Positions 49,264 to 57,319 of a DNA stretch of 57,922 nucleotides are shown one piece after another. The notes beneath the pieces were generated by a model, which searched no databases, was not told the origin of the DNA, and worked only from the letters and a program-made list of their open reading frames with translations. The position numbers and the translations under genes were made by a program. Position 1 is the first letter of the stretch. Each line of letters begins with the position of its first letter. The stretch is from Sphingomonadaceae bacterium (GTDB taxonomy: Bacteria; Pseudomonadota; Alphaproteobacteria; Sphingomonadales; Sphingomonadaceae), in NCBI GenBank assembly GCA_030147805.1, contig JASBUR010000056.1, forward strand, positions 1 through 57,922, written 5' to 3'.

Positions 49264-50169
49264 ATGCGTCGCATGCCACCGATGGGGGCGCTCGAGGCGT
49301 TTCTCGTCGTCGCCCACAATCGCACGCTGGCGGCCGCATCGACCGAGCTGAGTCTCAGCGTCTCGGCGCTGAGCCGCCGTATCCAGGCGATCGAGAATTA
49401 CGTCGGGCGACCGCTGTTCGAGCGGCTTCATCACGAACTGAAGCTGACCAGCGACGGCGAATGGCTGCTCGAGCAGACGCGCCCGGCGTTCGAAGCGCTG
49501 GCGCAGGCGCTGGGCGATCTCAGCGAGAGCGACGCGCGAAGCGTGACGCTCGGTGTGCCGCCGTCGTTCGCCAGCGCCTGGCTGTTCCCGCGATTCGGCC
49601 GCTTCAAGGCCGCACATGCCGACATCGACGTGAGCTTCGATTCGTCGGGCGCCCCCTTCTCGAAGCTCGGCGTCAGCCTCGACGCGGTGATCGTCTTCGC
49701 CGAACAGGTCGTGGGCGACTTCTATGCGCGCGAGCTGCTGCCGCAGGCCGCCTTCGCGGTTTGCGCGCCCGGCTACATGCCCGCCGGCGAGGATGTGCGC
49801 ACGCTCGTCGAAACGCGGACCTTCCTGCTGCACGACGGGCTGCCCAAGATCCTGCCGTTGTGGCTGGAGGCCATGGGGGCGGGCGGCGCGCAGCCGCGGC
49901 ATATCGAATATTACGACAGCGGGCCGATGCTGCTCGCCGCGGCGGAGAGCGGGCTCGGCGTCGCGCTGACGCTCGGCGATTCGGTACGCTTCTATCCGGG
50001 CGAAGGACGGCTCGAGCAGCCCTATGGCGAGGCCATCGCCACGCCCTACAGCTATTTTTTCGTCTCGAAGCAGTCGGCGCTCAGGGGGCGGGCCCTCCGG
50101 CGCTTTCACGACTGGATCTTCGCCGAGGCGTCGGCGGAGGCGCAGGTGCGCGCGTCGCTCGCCCTCTAA
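49264..50169 (+). CDS. LysR family transcriptional regulator
   Basis: A 301-residue LTTR. The N-terminal winged HTH is MGALEAFLVVAHNRTLAAAS, then TELSLSVSALSRRIQAIENY and VGRPLFERLHHELKLTSDG. The effector domain starts near SVTLGVPPSFASAWLFPRFG and is of the GcvA-like type. Its target may be the intergenic region between it and the torF gene, where several T-N11-A palindromes occur, or its own promoter. The inducer is unknown. The start ATG at 49264 lies 3 nt after the upstream small gene. Confidence 0.92.
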   Translation: MRRMPPMGALEAFLVVAHNRTLAAASTELSLSVSALSRRIQAIENYVGRPLFERLHHELKLTSDGEWLLEQTRPAFEALAQALGDLSESDARSVTLGVPPSFASAWLFPRFGRFKAAHADIDVSFDSSGAPFSKLGVSLDAVIVFAEQVVGDFYARELLPQAAFAVCAPGYMPAGEDVRTLVETRTFLLHDGLPKILPLWLEAMGAGGAQPRHIEYYDSGPMLLAAAESGLGVALTLGDSVRFYPGEGRLEQPYGEAIATPYSYFFVSKQSALRGRALRRFHDWIFAEASAEAQVRASLAL

Positions 50170-50207
50170 CGGCCCGCCGGGCCTCGCGTGCCGCGCCGGA
50201 CGAAAAA

Positions 50208-50232
50208 AGGCCGGGCAACATGTGCCCGGCCT
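50208..50232 (-). terminator. Minus-strand Rho-independent terminator with no assigned gene
   Basis: AGGCCGGGCA and TGCCCGGCCT form a perfect 10-bp stem with a 5-nt loop. On the minus strand the stem is followed by TTTTTT (50203-50208), so it works for minus-strand transcription. No annotated minus-strand gene ends here; the next one upstream on that strand is the aminotransferase, beyond torF. It may end an unannotated small transcript from about 50240-50520. Confidence 0.6.
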
Positions 50233-50303
50233 CGAGTTCATATTCCTTGGGGAGGAATGAGCCCATTGTGCGTCGCAGCAGAAAAAGCGCGAGCGCATTG
50301 AAC

Positions 50304-50328
50304 GCAACGGCCGTTGCAGAACGTGCAA
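50304..50328. promoter_or_regulatory. LysR-type binding site candidates (T-N11-A)
   Basis: GCAACGGCCGTTGC at 50304-50317 is a perfect 14-bp palindrome. It overlaps TTGCAGAACGTGCAA at 50314-50328, a TTGC-N7-GCAA dyad with the T-N11-A spacing of LysR operators. They lie between the LysR and torF genes. Confidence 0.5.
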
Positions 50329-50362
50329 GGTTCCCGCGGTACCCGTAACAACTCCACGCAAA

Positions 50363-50382
50363 CTGTTGCAGGTGCGCAACAG
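50363..50382. promoter_or_regulatory. Inverted repeat upstream of the small lipoprotein and torF
   Basis: CTGTTGCAGGTGCGCAACAG has perfect 7-bp arms around 6 nt. It repeats the GTTGC/GCAAC half-sites found 50 nt upstream, and lies 4 nt before the possible lipoprotein start codon. Confidence 0.45.
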
Positions 50383-50385
50383 AAA

Positions 50386-50475
50386 ATGTGTGGCGGTGTG
50401 TCTGTGGCAATTTTGTTGTTGTGCGGCGCAGCAATGCTGGCAGGTTGCGCCTCGGAGGTCGCCGACAAAGAGTGA
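50386..50475 (+). CDS. Possible 29-residue small lipoprotein
   Basis: A short ORF reads MCGGVSVAILLLCGAAMLAGCASEV and ends ADKE. It has a hydrophobic core and a textbook lipobox, L-A-G-C followed by Ala-Ser, so signal peptidase II would leave a lipid-anchored peptide of about nine residues. Size and layout recall entericidin-type lipoproteins. Its weak points are a poor Shine-Dalgarno sequence (agaaa) and the very short mature part. It lies 50 nt upstream of torF, which it could precede in one transcript. Confidence 0.4.
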   Translation: MCGGVSVAILLLCGAAMLAGCASEVADKE

Positions 50476-50525
50476 CCCCACGACCCGAGCGAGCCGACCT
50501 GGATGGATCTAGGAAGGTGGGTTTA

Positions 50526-51272
50526 ATGAAGAATCTTACGAAATTGGCGGCCTTGCTTCTTGCCGCGACCGCCGCGACGGCTACGCCGGCCCTGGCTCAG
50601 GAAGAGGCGGCCGATTCGATCACGCTCGCCGGTTCCGCGGGTCTGGTTTCACAATATCGCTTCCGGGGTATCTCGCTCTCCGACGAAGAGCTGGCGGCGC
50701 AGGCCGGCATCAGCGCGACGCATGAGTCGGGCTTCTATGTCGGCACCTGGGCCTCGAGCCTGGCCGGCTTCGGCTCGTTCGGCGGCTCGAACGTCGAAGT
50801 CGACATCTATGGCGGCTATTCGACGGCGCTCAGCGAGAGCACAACGATCGATGCCGGCCTGCTCTGGTATCTCTACCCCGGCACCGACGGCACCGACTAT
50901 GCCGAGCCCTATGCCTCGATCAAGACGACCTTCGGCGCCGCAACGGCCAAGCTCGGGGTCGCCTATGCGCCCGACCAGGACGCCATCGGCTCGGGCGACA
51001 ATCTCTACGTCTACGGCGACCTGTCGACCGGCTTTGCCGAATCGCCCGTCGTGGTGAAGGCGCACCTCGGCTATTCGACCGGCGATTCGAGCCTGACGCC
51101 GACCGGCGACTATCTCGACTGGCTCGTCGGCGCCGACTTCACCTGGAAGTCGCTGACCTTCGGCGTCGCCTATGTCGACACCGACATTTCGAGCGGCGAT
51201 GCCGCCGCTGCGGCGTTCGATCGCGACATCGTCGATTCGGCGGTGGTCTTCTCGCTGACCGCCGCCTTCTGA
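50526..51272 (+). CDS. TorF family putative porin
   Basis: A 248-residue outer-membrane protein. The signal peptide MKNLTKLAALLLAATAATAT ends at PALAQ, and the mature part starts EEAADSITLAGSAGLVSQYR, then FRGISLSDEELAAQ. This is the conserved start of TIGR02001/TorF-type porins. Alternating aromatic beta-strands continue to a terminal SLTAAF with C-terminal Phe. The role is probably passive uptake of a small solute; induction in related bacteria varies. The ATG at 50526 follows aggaaggtggg. The upstream region holds several inverted repeats that may bind the neighbouring LysR regulator. Confidence 0.88.
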   Translation: MKNLTKLAALLLAATAATATPALAQEEAADSITLAGSAGLVSQYRFRGISLSDEELAAQAGISATHESGFYVGTWASSLAGFGSFGGSNVEVDIYGGYSTALSESTTIDAGLLWYLYPGTDGTDYAEPYASIKTTFGAATAKLGVAYAPDQDAIGSGDNLYVYGDLSTGFAESPVVVKAHLGYSTGDSSLTPTGDYLDWLVGADFTWKSLTFGVAYVDTDISSGDAAAAAFDRDIVDSAVVFSLTAAF

Positions 51273-51278
51273 CCGGGC

Positions 51279-51309
51279 GACCGGCGCGCGGGAGGGGCGC
51301 GCGCCGGTC
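51279..51309. terminator. GC-rich hairpin after torF
   Basis: GACCGGCGCGC pairs with GCGCGCCGGTC in a perfect 11-bp stem 6 nt after the torF stop. It lies between convergent genes and lacks a T-run, so it may be a transcript end protected or terminated by other means. Confidence 0.4.
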
Positions 51310-51385
51310 GTTACGGAGCGTCGCGGGCGCCGGGGGGCGCGACGCGGGCCGGCGCCGCTAGGTCGGGCGCCGGCCTCGCGCCCTA

Positions 51386-52528
51386 TCAGGCGGCGAACAG
51401 CGCGCGCGCGCGGGCGAGCGCCGCGATACCGGCATCGAGCGTCGCCTCCTTCTTGGCGAAGCACAGCCGGACGAGATGGCGCACCGGCGCGGTTTCGTAG
51501 AAGGCCGACAGCGGGATCGCGGCGACCCCGGCCTCGCGCACCGCGCGTTCGCAGAAGTCGACGTCGTCGGCCTCGATTCCCGACCCGCGGAGGTCGACCA
51601 GCAGAAAATAGGTGCCGGCCGACGGCAGCGCCCGATAGCCGGTCGCGGCGAGTCCCGCAGCCAACCGGTCGCGCGAGCGCTGCAGCCCGGTGCGCATCGC
51701 GGTGAAATGGTCCGACGGCTTGCCGAGACCATAGGCCACCGCCGCCTGCAGGTTGGGCGGCGTCGTGAAGGTCAGGAACTGATGGCTGCGCGCCACCGCC
51801 TCCGCGAGCGGCGGTGCCGCGATCGCCCAGCCGACCTTCCAGCCGGTCAGCGCGAAGATCTTGCCCGCCGAGCCGACTTTCACGGTCCGGTCACGCATGC
51901 CGGGCATCGCCATCAGCGGGCGGTGCCGGCGGCCATCGAACAGCACATGCTCCCAGACCTCGTCGCACAGCGCGATCGCGTCATGGCGGACGCAGGCGTC
52001 GGCGAGCAGCGCCAGCTGCGCGTCGTCGTAGACGACCGCCGCCGGGTTGAGCGGGTTGGTGAGGATGACGAGGCGGGTCTGCGCACTGAACGCCGCGTCG
52101 AGCGCCTCGCGCGTGAGCCGCCAGTCGGGCGGCGATAGCGTCACCAGCCGCGGTATGCCGCCGGCGCGGCGGACGATCGGCAGATAGCTGTCGTACAGCG
52201 GCTCGAACAGCACCACTTCGTCGCCCGGTTCGACCAGGGCGAGGATGGCCGAGGCCAGCGCCTCGGTGGCGCCCGAGGTCACGACGACCTCGTCGGCGAC
52301 GAGATCGAGGCCCTGGTGGCACCGGTAATGTTCGACCAGCGCCTCGCGAAGCTCCGGCAGGCCGCGCATCGGCGGATATTGGTTCGACGCGGCGGTCAAC
52401 GCCTCGGCAGCCTTCGCCACGACGTCGTCGGGCCAGCCGTCATCGGGGAAGCCCTGGCCAAGGTTGATCGCCCCCAGCGCGCGCGCCAGCCCCGACATCC
52501 GCTCGAAGATGGTCGTGCCGGCGGTCAT
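51386..52528 (-). CDS. class I/II pyridoxal-phosphate aminotransferase (methionine/KAT-like)
   Basis: A 380-residue fold-type I aminotransferase. The PLP lysine is in KVGSAGKIFALTGWKVGW, with LTNPLNPAAVVYDD and ALCDEVWEHVLFDG holding the cofactor Asn, Asp and Tyr equivalents. INLGQGFPDDGWPDDVVAKA at the start is typical of YbdL/kynurenine-aminotransferase-like enzymes acting on methionine, glutamine or kynurenine. The ATG at 52528 overlaps the MFS transporter stop by 4 nt, so both are coupled. It is the last gene of the minus-strand HlyD-GT2-MFS block. Confidence 0.88.
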   Translation of the reverse strand: MTAGTTIFERMSGLARALGAINLGQGFPDDGWPDDVVAKAAEALTAASNQYPPMRGLPELREALVEHYRCHQGLDLVADEVVVTSGATEALASAILALVEPGDEVVLFEPLYDSYLPIVRRAGGIPRLVTLSPPDWRLTREALDAAFSAQTRLVILTNPLNPAAVVYDDAQLALLADACVRHDAIALCDEVWEHVLFDGRRHRPLMAMPGMRDRTVKVGSAGKIFALTGWKVGWAIAAPPLAEAVARSHQFLTFTTPPNLQAAVAYGLGKPSDHFTAMRTGLQRSRDRLAAGLAATGYRALPSAGTYFLLVDLRGSGIEADDVDFCERAVREAGVAAIPLSAFYETAPVRHLVRLCFAKKEATLDAGIAALARARALFAA

Positions 52529-53832
52529 GCGGCGTGGTTCTGCCGCAGCGGCGCGAGCGCCACGAGGCTGATCAGCCCCGCCGCCGCCAGATAATATCCC
52601 ACCCAGTGCAGGCCGCCGCGCTCGGCGAGCGCCTGCGCGACGATCGGCGTCAGCCCGCCGCCGAGGATGCCGCCGACGTTGAACGCCATCGAGGCGCCGG
52701 TATAGCGAACCCGCGCCGGAAACAGGTGCGGCAGGAAGGCGCCGAGCGGTCCGTAGGTCAGGCCCATGACCGCCAGGCTCAGCGACAGGAACAGCCAGAT
52801 CAGTCCGAGCGAACCGCTCTCCATCAGCGGCGCCAGCAGCAGGCCGGCGGGGACGGTCAGCAGCGCCCCCAGCATCAGCACGCGCCGCGGCGTCGTGCGG
52901 TCGGACAGGATGCCCGCCGCGACGATGCCCGCGGCAAGGAACAGGATCGCGCCGAGCTGGACGAGCAGGAACCGCTCGCGCGGATAGCCGAGCGTTACCG
53001 TGCCGTGGCCGAGCGCGAAGGCGGTGGCGAGATAGAAGATCGCGAAGCAGGCGACGACGGCGAAGGTGCCGCCGATCAGCTCGCGCGGATGGTCGCGCAG
53101 CACGACGGTCAGCGGCACGCGCGGCGGCGGCGCCTCCTTCATCGCCGCCGCGAAGGCCGGCGTTTCGGAGAGCCGCGAGCGCACCCAGAGACCGATGCCG
53201 ACCAGCACGGCGCTGAGCAGGAAGGGGATGCGCCATCCCCAGTCGATGAACTCCTCGGGCGACAGCGTCAGCCCCAGGATCAGGAACAGGCCGTTCGAGG
53301 CCAGGAAGCCGACCGGGGCGCCGAGCTGCGGGAACATGCCGTAGCGCCCGCGCCAGCCGGGCGGCGCGTTCTCGACCGCGAGCAGCGCCGCGCCGCCCCA
53401 TTCGCCGCCCAGCCCGAAGCCCTGGCCGAAGCGCAGCAGGCAGAGCAGCAGCGGCGCCGCCCAGCCGACCATCTCGTAGGTCGGCAGGAAGCCGATCGCC
53501 AGCGTCGACCCGCCCATGATCAGCAGCGAGGCGACCAGCGTCGACTTGCGGCCGATGCGGTCGCCGAAATGGCCGAAGGCGACCGCGCCGATCGGCCGCG
53601 CGACGAAGGCGACGCCGAAGCTCGCATAGGCGGCGAGCAGCTGCGCCGACGCCGAGCTCGAGGGAAAGAACAGCGGTCCGAACACCAGCGCCGCGGCGGT
53701 CGCATAGATGTAGAAATCGTAGAATTCGACCGCGGTGCCGACGAGGCTGGCGCCGAGGATGCGGCGGGCGGGCGGACGGTCGGGCGAGGGCGGAGTCATC
53801 GCCGTCTGATTGCGGGCAAGTGCCGCAAACAT
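52525..53832 (-). CDS. MFS transporter, metabolite:H+ symporter (MHS) family
   Basis: A 435-residue transporter with 12 predicted helices. Signature loops are AFGHFGDRIGRKSTL between helices 2 and 3, and GQGFGLGGEWGGAALLAVEN, PGWRGRYGMFPQLGAPVGF, which are typical of the MHS branch (proline, dicarboxylate or shikimate transporters). It begins at ATG 53832 or, equally plausibly, at ATG 53799 (MTPPSPDRP). Neither has a clear Shine-Dalgarno sequence. It is translationally coupled to the aminotransferase gene and 17 nt downstream of the GT2 gene. It may import the amino acid that the aminotransferase uses. Confidence 0.9.
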   Translation of the reverse strand: MFAALARNQTAMTPPSPDRPPARRILGASLVGTAVEFYDFYIYATAAALVFGPLFFPSSSASAQLLAAYASFGVAFVARPIGAVAFGHFGDRIGRKSTLVASLLIMGGSTLAIGFLPTYEMVGWAAPLLLCLLRFGQGFGLGGEWGGAALLAVENAPPGWRGRYGMFPQLGAPVGFLASNGLFLILGLTLSPEEFIDWGWRIPFLLSAVLVGIGLWVRSRLSETPAFAAAMKEAPPPRVPLTVVLRDHPRELIGGTFAVVACFAIFYLATAFALGHGTVTLGYPRERFLLVQLGAILFLAAGIVAAGILSDRTTPRRVLMLGALLTVPAGLLLAPLMESGSLGLIWLFLSLSLAVMGLTYGPLGAFLPHLFPARVRYTGASMAFNVGGILGGGLTPIVAQALAERGGLHWVGYYLAAAGLISLVALAPLRQNHAA

Positions 53833-53849
53833 CAACGGCAATCGCGCCG

Positions 53850-55946
53850 CTAGGCCGCGGCGCGCTCTGCCGCGGCGGGCGCCGGCAGCGCCCGGGGGGG
53901 CACCGCGGCCCAGCGGCCCGCGATCGCGCGCGACGCCGGGTCGAGCTTTCGCCGGTCCTCGGGCGCGCTCTCGATGATATGGCCGTCGTCGGTCAGGTCG
54001 GCCGACCACAGCCGGCCGAGGATCGCCGCGGTGACCTGCCAGGCGCCGGGCCGCAACACATTCTGTTCGATGCGGCCGGTGAACAGATGGACGATCAGCC
54101 GGTCGCGCTCGGCCTCGTCGGCGAACTCGAACACCACGCCCAGCCGTCCCTTGGCGCGGACCACCTTGCCGCCGATCGCGCCGACGCCGGCGATCGCAAC
54201 CCTGACGCGATCGCCGACGCCGAATGCCGGCGCCTCGGGGCGGAGGCCGACGCCGAGCCCCGACAGCGACATGTCGCCCTGCGCCGTCGCGAACCAATCG
54301 CCGGCCTCGTTGAAGATCGTCACCTCGGACGCCAGCGGAAAGCGCTCCTCGGCGCGCAGCGGCGACTTCTGCAGGCACATCATCGCGACGAGCAGCAGCA
54401 CGACGATGTTGAGCGCCCCCCAGAACACCATCATCGGCATCAGCGCCTGCTCGTCGATGATGCGGAAGTCGGGGTGGGCATTGAGGCCGAGGCCGACGAC
54501 GGTCAGCGCGATGAGGACGCTGGCGGCGAACCAGATACCGGTTTCCCAGCCGGCGCCTCCCGCGGCCGAGCCCTTGGGCGTCACCTTGAAGATCAGTCCC
54601 TTGGGGCGGAACAGCGTCTGCAGCGCGACGGGCAGGATGCGGAAGCTCTGGAACGAGCCGAGGATGTGCGATGCCGCCGGGAAGTAGCGGCCCGCTGCCA
54701 GCATGGTGATCCCGCCGACCAGCCCGACGATCATCGGCACCGCATAGTGGATGATGCCGGCGAGATCGACGCCGACCATCGGGGCGAGATTGAGCCACAT
54801 GAAGACGATCGGGGTGACGAAGGAGAAGATCGTCATCAGGCTCTGGCTGAGCCACGAGGTCGGCAGGAACAGCAGCCGGTGGATCAGCCCGATGCCGGGG
54901 CCGAGCGGCCCTTCCTTCAGGTGCAGGATCTGGATGCCGCCCTGCGCCCAGCGCTGCCGCTGGACGAAGAAGGCCGCGACGCTTTCAGGGGCGAGCCCGT
55001 GCGCCAGCGGCTCGTTGAGATAGCGGGTGACATAGCCGTTCCTGAGGCTCGCCAACGTCAGCAGCATATCCTCGGTGATCGAGCCTTCGGGCAGCCCGCC
55101 GCCGATGTCGTCGAACAGCTTGCGGCGCGTGACCGAATTGGAGCCGCAGCAGAAGGCGCCGTCCCAGGCGTCGCGCCCGGGCATGATCGCTTCGAAGAAG
55201 AAGCGCTGGTCGTCGGGCATCGAGCCGCGCAGCGACAGGTTCGATTGCATCGGATCGTGGTTGTAGAAGCTGTGCGGCACCTGGACGATGCCGATCTTCG
55301 GATCGTCGAAGAAGCCCATCGTCCGCATCAGGAAGTCGCGGCGCGGGATGAAATCGGCGTCGAACACCGCGACGAACTCGGCGCCGGTCACCTCGAGCGC
55401 ATGGTTGATGTTGCCCGCCTTCGCGCCCTTGTTGTCGGGGCGGGTGATGTAGCCGGCGCCCTTCGCCTCGCAATAGTCGCGCAGCCACACGCGACGGCCA
55501 TCGTCGAGCACCCAGACGCGCGCGTCTGGCCAGTCGAGCGCCAGGCAGCCGAGGATGGTCTTCTCGAGCACCTCGCGCGGTTCGTTGTAGGTCGCGATGA
55601 ACACGTCGACGACCGGCAGCGCCGACGGCGGCGTCGCGCGCAACCGCGCTTCGCCGGCGTCGGCCTCGCCGCTGCGGTCGGCGCGACGGGTGAGCGCCAG
55701 ATAGAGGATGGCGGCATCGAACAGCGACACGATTTCGATGAACAGGCAGAGCGCCGGCCAGCCGAAGGTCCAGCCGGTCTCGCCCCACGGCATGGTCACC
55801 GTCAGCCGCCAGTGGAGATAGTAGAAGACTGCGGCCCAGGTGGTGAGCGTGATCCCCAGCCGCCATTTGAGCGCATGGCGGAACAGCAGGTGCCCGGCGA
55901 TGACCAGCGCCAGCGGTGCCAGCGTCACCGCGTCGATATAGGGCAC
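53850..55946 (-). CDS. PilZ-domain GT2 glycosyltransferase, cellulose-synthase-like
   Basis: A 698-residue inner-membrane processive synthase resembling BcsA. Helices flank a GT2 domain with VDVFIATYNEPREVLEKTIL, WVLDDGRRVW, VFDADFIPRRDFLM (DxD), SITEDMLLT (TED) and the product-site FVQRQRWAQGG (QxxRW). The C-terminal PilZ domain has R-A-E-E-R and D-M-S-L-S-G, the RxxxR and DxSxxG residues that bind cyclic di-GMP. It should polymerise a beta-glycan under c-di-GMP control. The GTG start at 55946 has TAGGA about 10 nt upstream, overlapping the HlyD gene's stop. No bcsB, bcsZ or bcsC homolog is adjacent. Confidence 0.88.
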   Translation of the reverse strand: MPYIDAVTLAPLALVIAGHLLFRHALKWRLGITLTTWAAVFYYLHWRLTVTMPWGETGWTFGWPALCLFIEIVSLFDAAILYLALTRRADRSGEADAGEARLRATPPSALPVVDVFIATYNEPREVLEKTILGCLALDWPDARVWVLDDGRRVWLRDYCEAKGAGYITRPDNKGAKAGNINHALEVTGAEFVAVFDADFIPRRDFLMRTMGFFDDPKIGIVQVPHSFYNHDPMQSNLSLRGSMPDDQRFFFEAIMPGRDAWDGAFCCGSNSVTRRKLFDDIGGGLPEGSITEDMLLTLASLRNGYVTRYLNEPLAHGLAPESVAAFFVQRQRWAQGGIQILHLKEGPLGPGIGLIHRLLFLPTSWLSQSLMTIFSFVTPIVFMWLNLAPMVGVDLAGIIHYAVPMIVGLVGGITMLAAGRYFPAASHILGSFQSFRILPVALQTLFRPKGLIFKVTPKGSAAGGAGWETGIWFAASVLIALTVVGLGLNAHPDFRIIDEQALMPMMVFWGALNIVVLLLVAMMCLQKSPLRAEERFPLASEVTIFNEAGDWFATAQGDMSLSGLGVGLRPEAPAFGVGDRVRVAIAGVGAIGGKVVRAKGRLGVVFEFADEAERDRLIVHLFTGRIEQNVLRPGAWQVTAAILGRLWSADLTDDGHIIESAPEDRRKLDPASRAIAGRWAAVPPRALPAPAAAERAAA

Positions 55947-55957
55947 CGCCTGCCGTC

Positions 55958-57124
55958 CTAGCCGAAGCGGACTTCGGCGAGCCGCCCGACGTCGCAGCGC
56001 CGCTCGGGCGAACCATGCGCCGGCGTATCGAGCAGCACCTCGACGCTGATCTCGCGATCGTCGGGGAGCGACGATCCCTTGGCGGCGAACAGCGTGTCGC
56101 TGCGCTGCGCCGCCGCGCCGGCGACGCGGGCGATGCGCCCCGGCTGCCATTCGTCGGCGCCGATCAGCCGCACCCGCGCCTTGCCGCCGGCGCGGATCGC
56201 CTCGGCGCGCCGCTCGGGCAGCGCCACCTCGACGAAGCGGCGGCGGCAGTCGATCAGGTCGAGCACCGGCTCCCCGGCGCGTACCGCCGCGCCGGGGCTC
56301 GCCATCTGCGCCCAGACCAGCGTGCCGGCCGGCGCGGCGAAATGCGCGCGCGCATTGGCCTCCGCCCAGCGGCGCAGCGCCTCGGTTCGCTTCGCCGTCT
56401 CGTCGACGACCACCTTCTCGAGCATCTGGCGCTGCAGCATCAGCCGGTCGCGCTGCTGTTCGGCATAGGGGGCGTCGTTGTAGCCGTCGCCGAGATAGAC
56501 GCCCTTGGCGGCGGCATCGCGCATCGCCTGGAACGAGGCGAGACGTGCGCTCTCGGCATCGCAGTTGCTGGCGGCGAGCGCCGCCGCCGACTTGGCGCGG
56601 TCGAGTCCCGCAGCCGACATGAAGCCCGTCGCCACCAGCTTCTCGGCGCGCACCAGCGCTGCCTGGCTCGCCGACTTCTCGGCATCGCAGGCGCGCGCCG
56701 CCGCGCCCGTGGCGCGCATATCGGCGTTGAGGCGGCGCGCCGAGGCGCTCGAGAAGATGTACGAGCGCTGCGCCATGCGCACTTCCTCATCCGAAAGTTC
56801 GGCGAGTTGCTTCTGCGCGAGCGTCAGCGCGGCGGTCGCCAACTCGGCCTCGGCGCGAAACTGCGCGACCTCGCCGGTATCCTCCGATGGCGTGACGACG
56901 GCGACTCGCGCCGGTGCGGCGAAATAGCTGCCGACCGCGGGCAGTTCGGGCACGGTGCCTTCGACGACCGCGGTCAGCCGGATGACCGGGGCGTTGACGG
57001 CAGCGCGCGTCGAGACGTCGCCCATGACATAGGGGGCGAAGCTCCAGCCGCCGAAGGTCGCAAGCGAGACGATGAGCGCGACGCGGACCGGACGGGACCG
57101 TGCGACGCCTTCGAGCCTTCCCAT
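55958..57124 (-). CDS. HlyD-family periplasmic adaptor protein
   Basis: A 388-residue membrane-fusion protein. One N-terminal helix (VRVALIVSLATFGGWSFAPY) is followed by a barrel/lipoyl half (VNAPVIRLTAVVEGTVPELP), then a long coiled coil (about 120-300: TAALTLAQKQLAELSDEEVR, LQRQMLEKVVVDETAKRTEA). The second lipoyl half is AHFAAPAGTLVWAQMASPGA, then AVRAGEPVLDLIDCRRRFVE. Coupled to the PilZ-GT2 synthase, it may guide a polysaccharide across the periplasm as Alg44 does for alginate. The ATG at 57124 gives the helix near the N-terminus. The longer frame to 57286 has no obvious signal. Confidence 0.87.
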   Translation of the reverse strand: MGRLEGVARSRPVRVALIVSLATFGGWSFAPYVMGDVSTRAAVNAPVIRLTAVVEGTVPELPAVGSYFAAPARVAVVTPSEDTGEVAQFRAEAELATAALTLAQKQLAELSDEEVRMAQRSYIFSSASARRLNADMRATGAAARACDAEKSASQAALVRAEKLVATGFMSAAGLDRAKSAAALAASNCDAESARLASFQAMRDAAAKGVYLGDGYNDAPYAEQQRDRLMLQRQMLEKVVVDETAKRTEALRRWAEANARAHFAAPAGTLVWAQMASPGAAVRAGEPVLDLIDCRRRFVEVALPERRAEAIRAGGKARVRLIGADEWQPGRIARVAGAAAQRSDTLFAAKGSSLPDDREISVEVLLDTPAHGSPERRCDVGRLAEVRFG

Positions 57125-57319
57125 GGTGTGCCCTGACGAAACTTGAGGAAGACGCACACGCAACCATGACTCGCGACGCCGCACCATCGGCGCCGCACTC
57201 AAACCGGCGGCGTCCGCAGCCGGCGGACACCGCGACCCTCCGGATCCGGAAGACGCGCGGGACGCGCTCTCGGTTCGGCAGATCACTTGTGGCTAGTAAC
57301 GCCCGGCGGGGCGGTTTCT

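Noticed and set aside
50401..50424. A fourth sigma-54-like element (tgtggcaattttgttg) upstream of torF
   Set aside because: The position 10 nt after GG is GT, not GC, and the match to the -12 element is poor.
50238..50468. A 76-codon minus-strand ORF above the minus-strand terminator
   Set aside because: The product is cysteine-rich with no family resemblance, no good ribosome site and no codon support. A non-coding transcript is the better explanation for the terminator.
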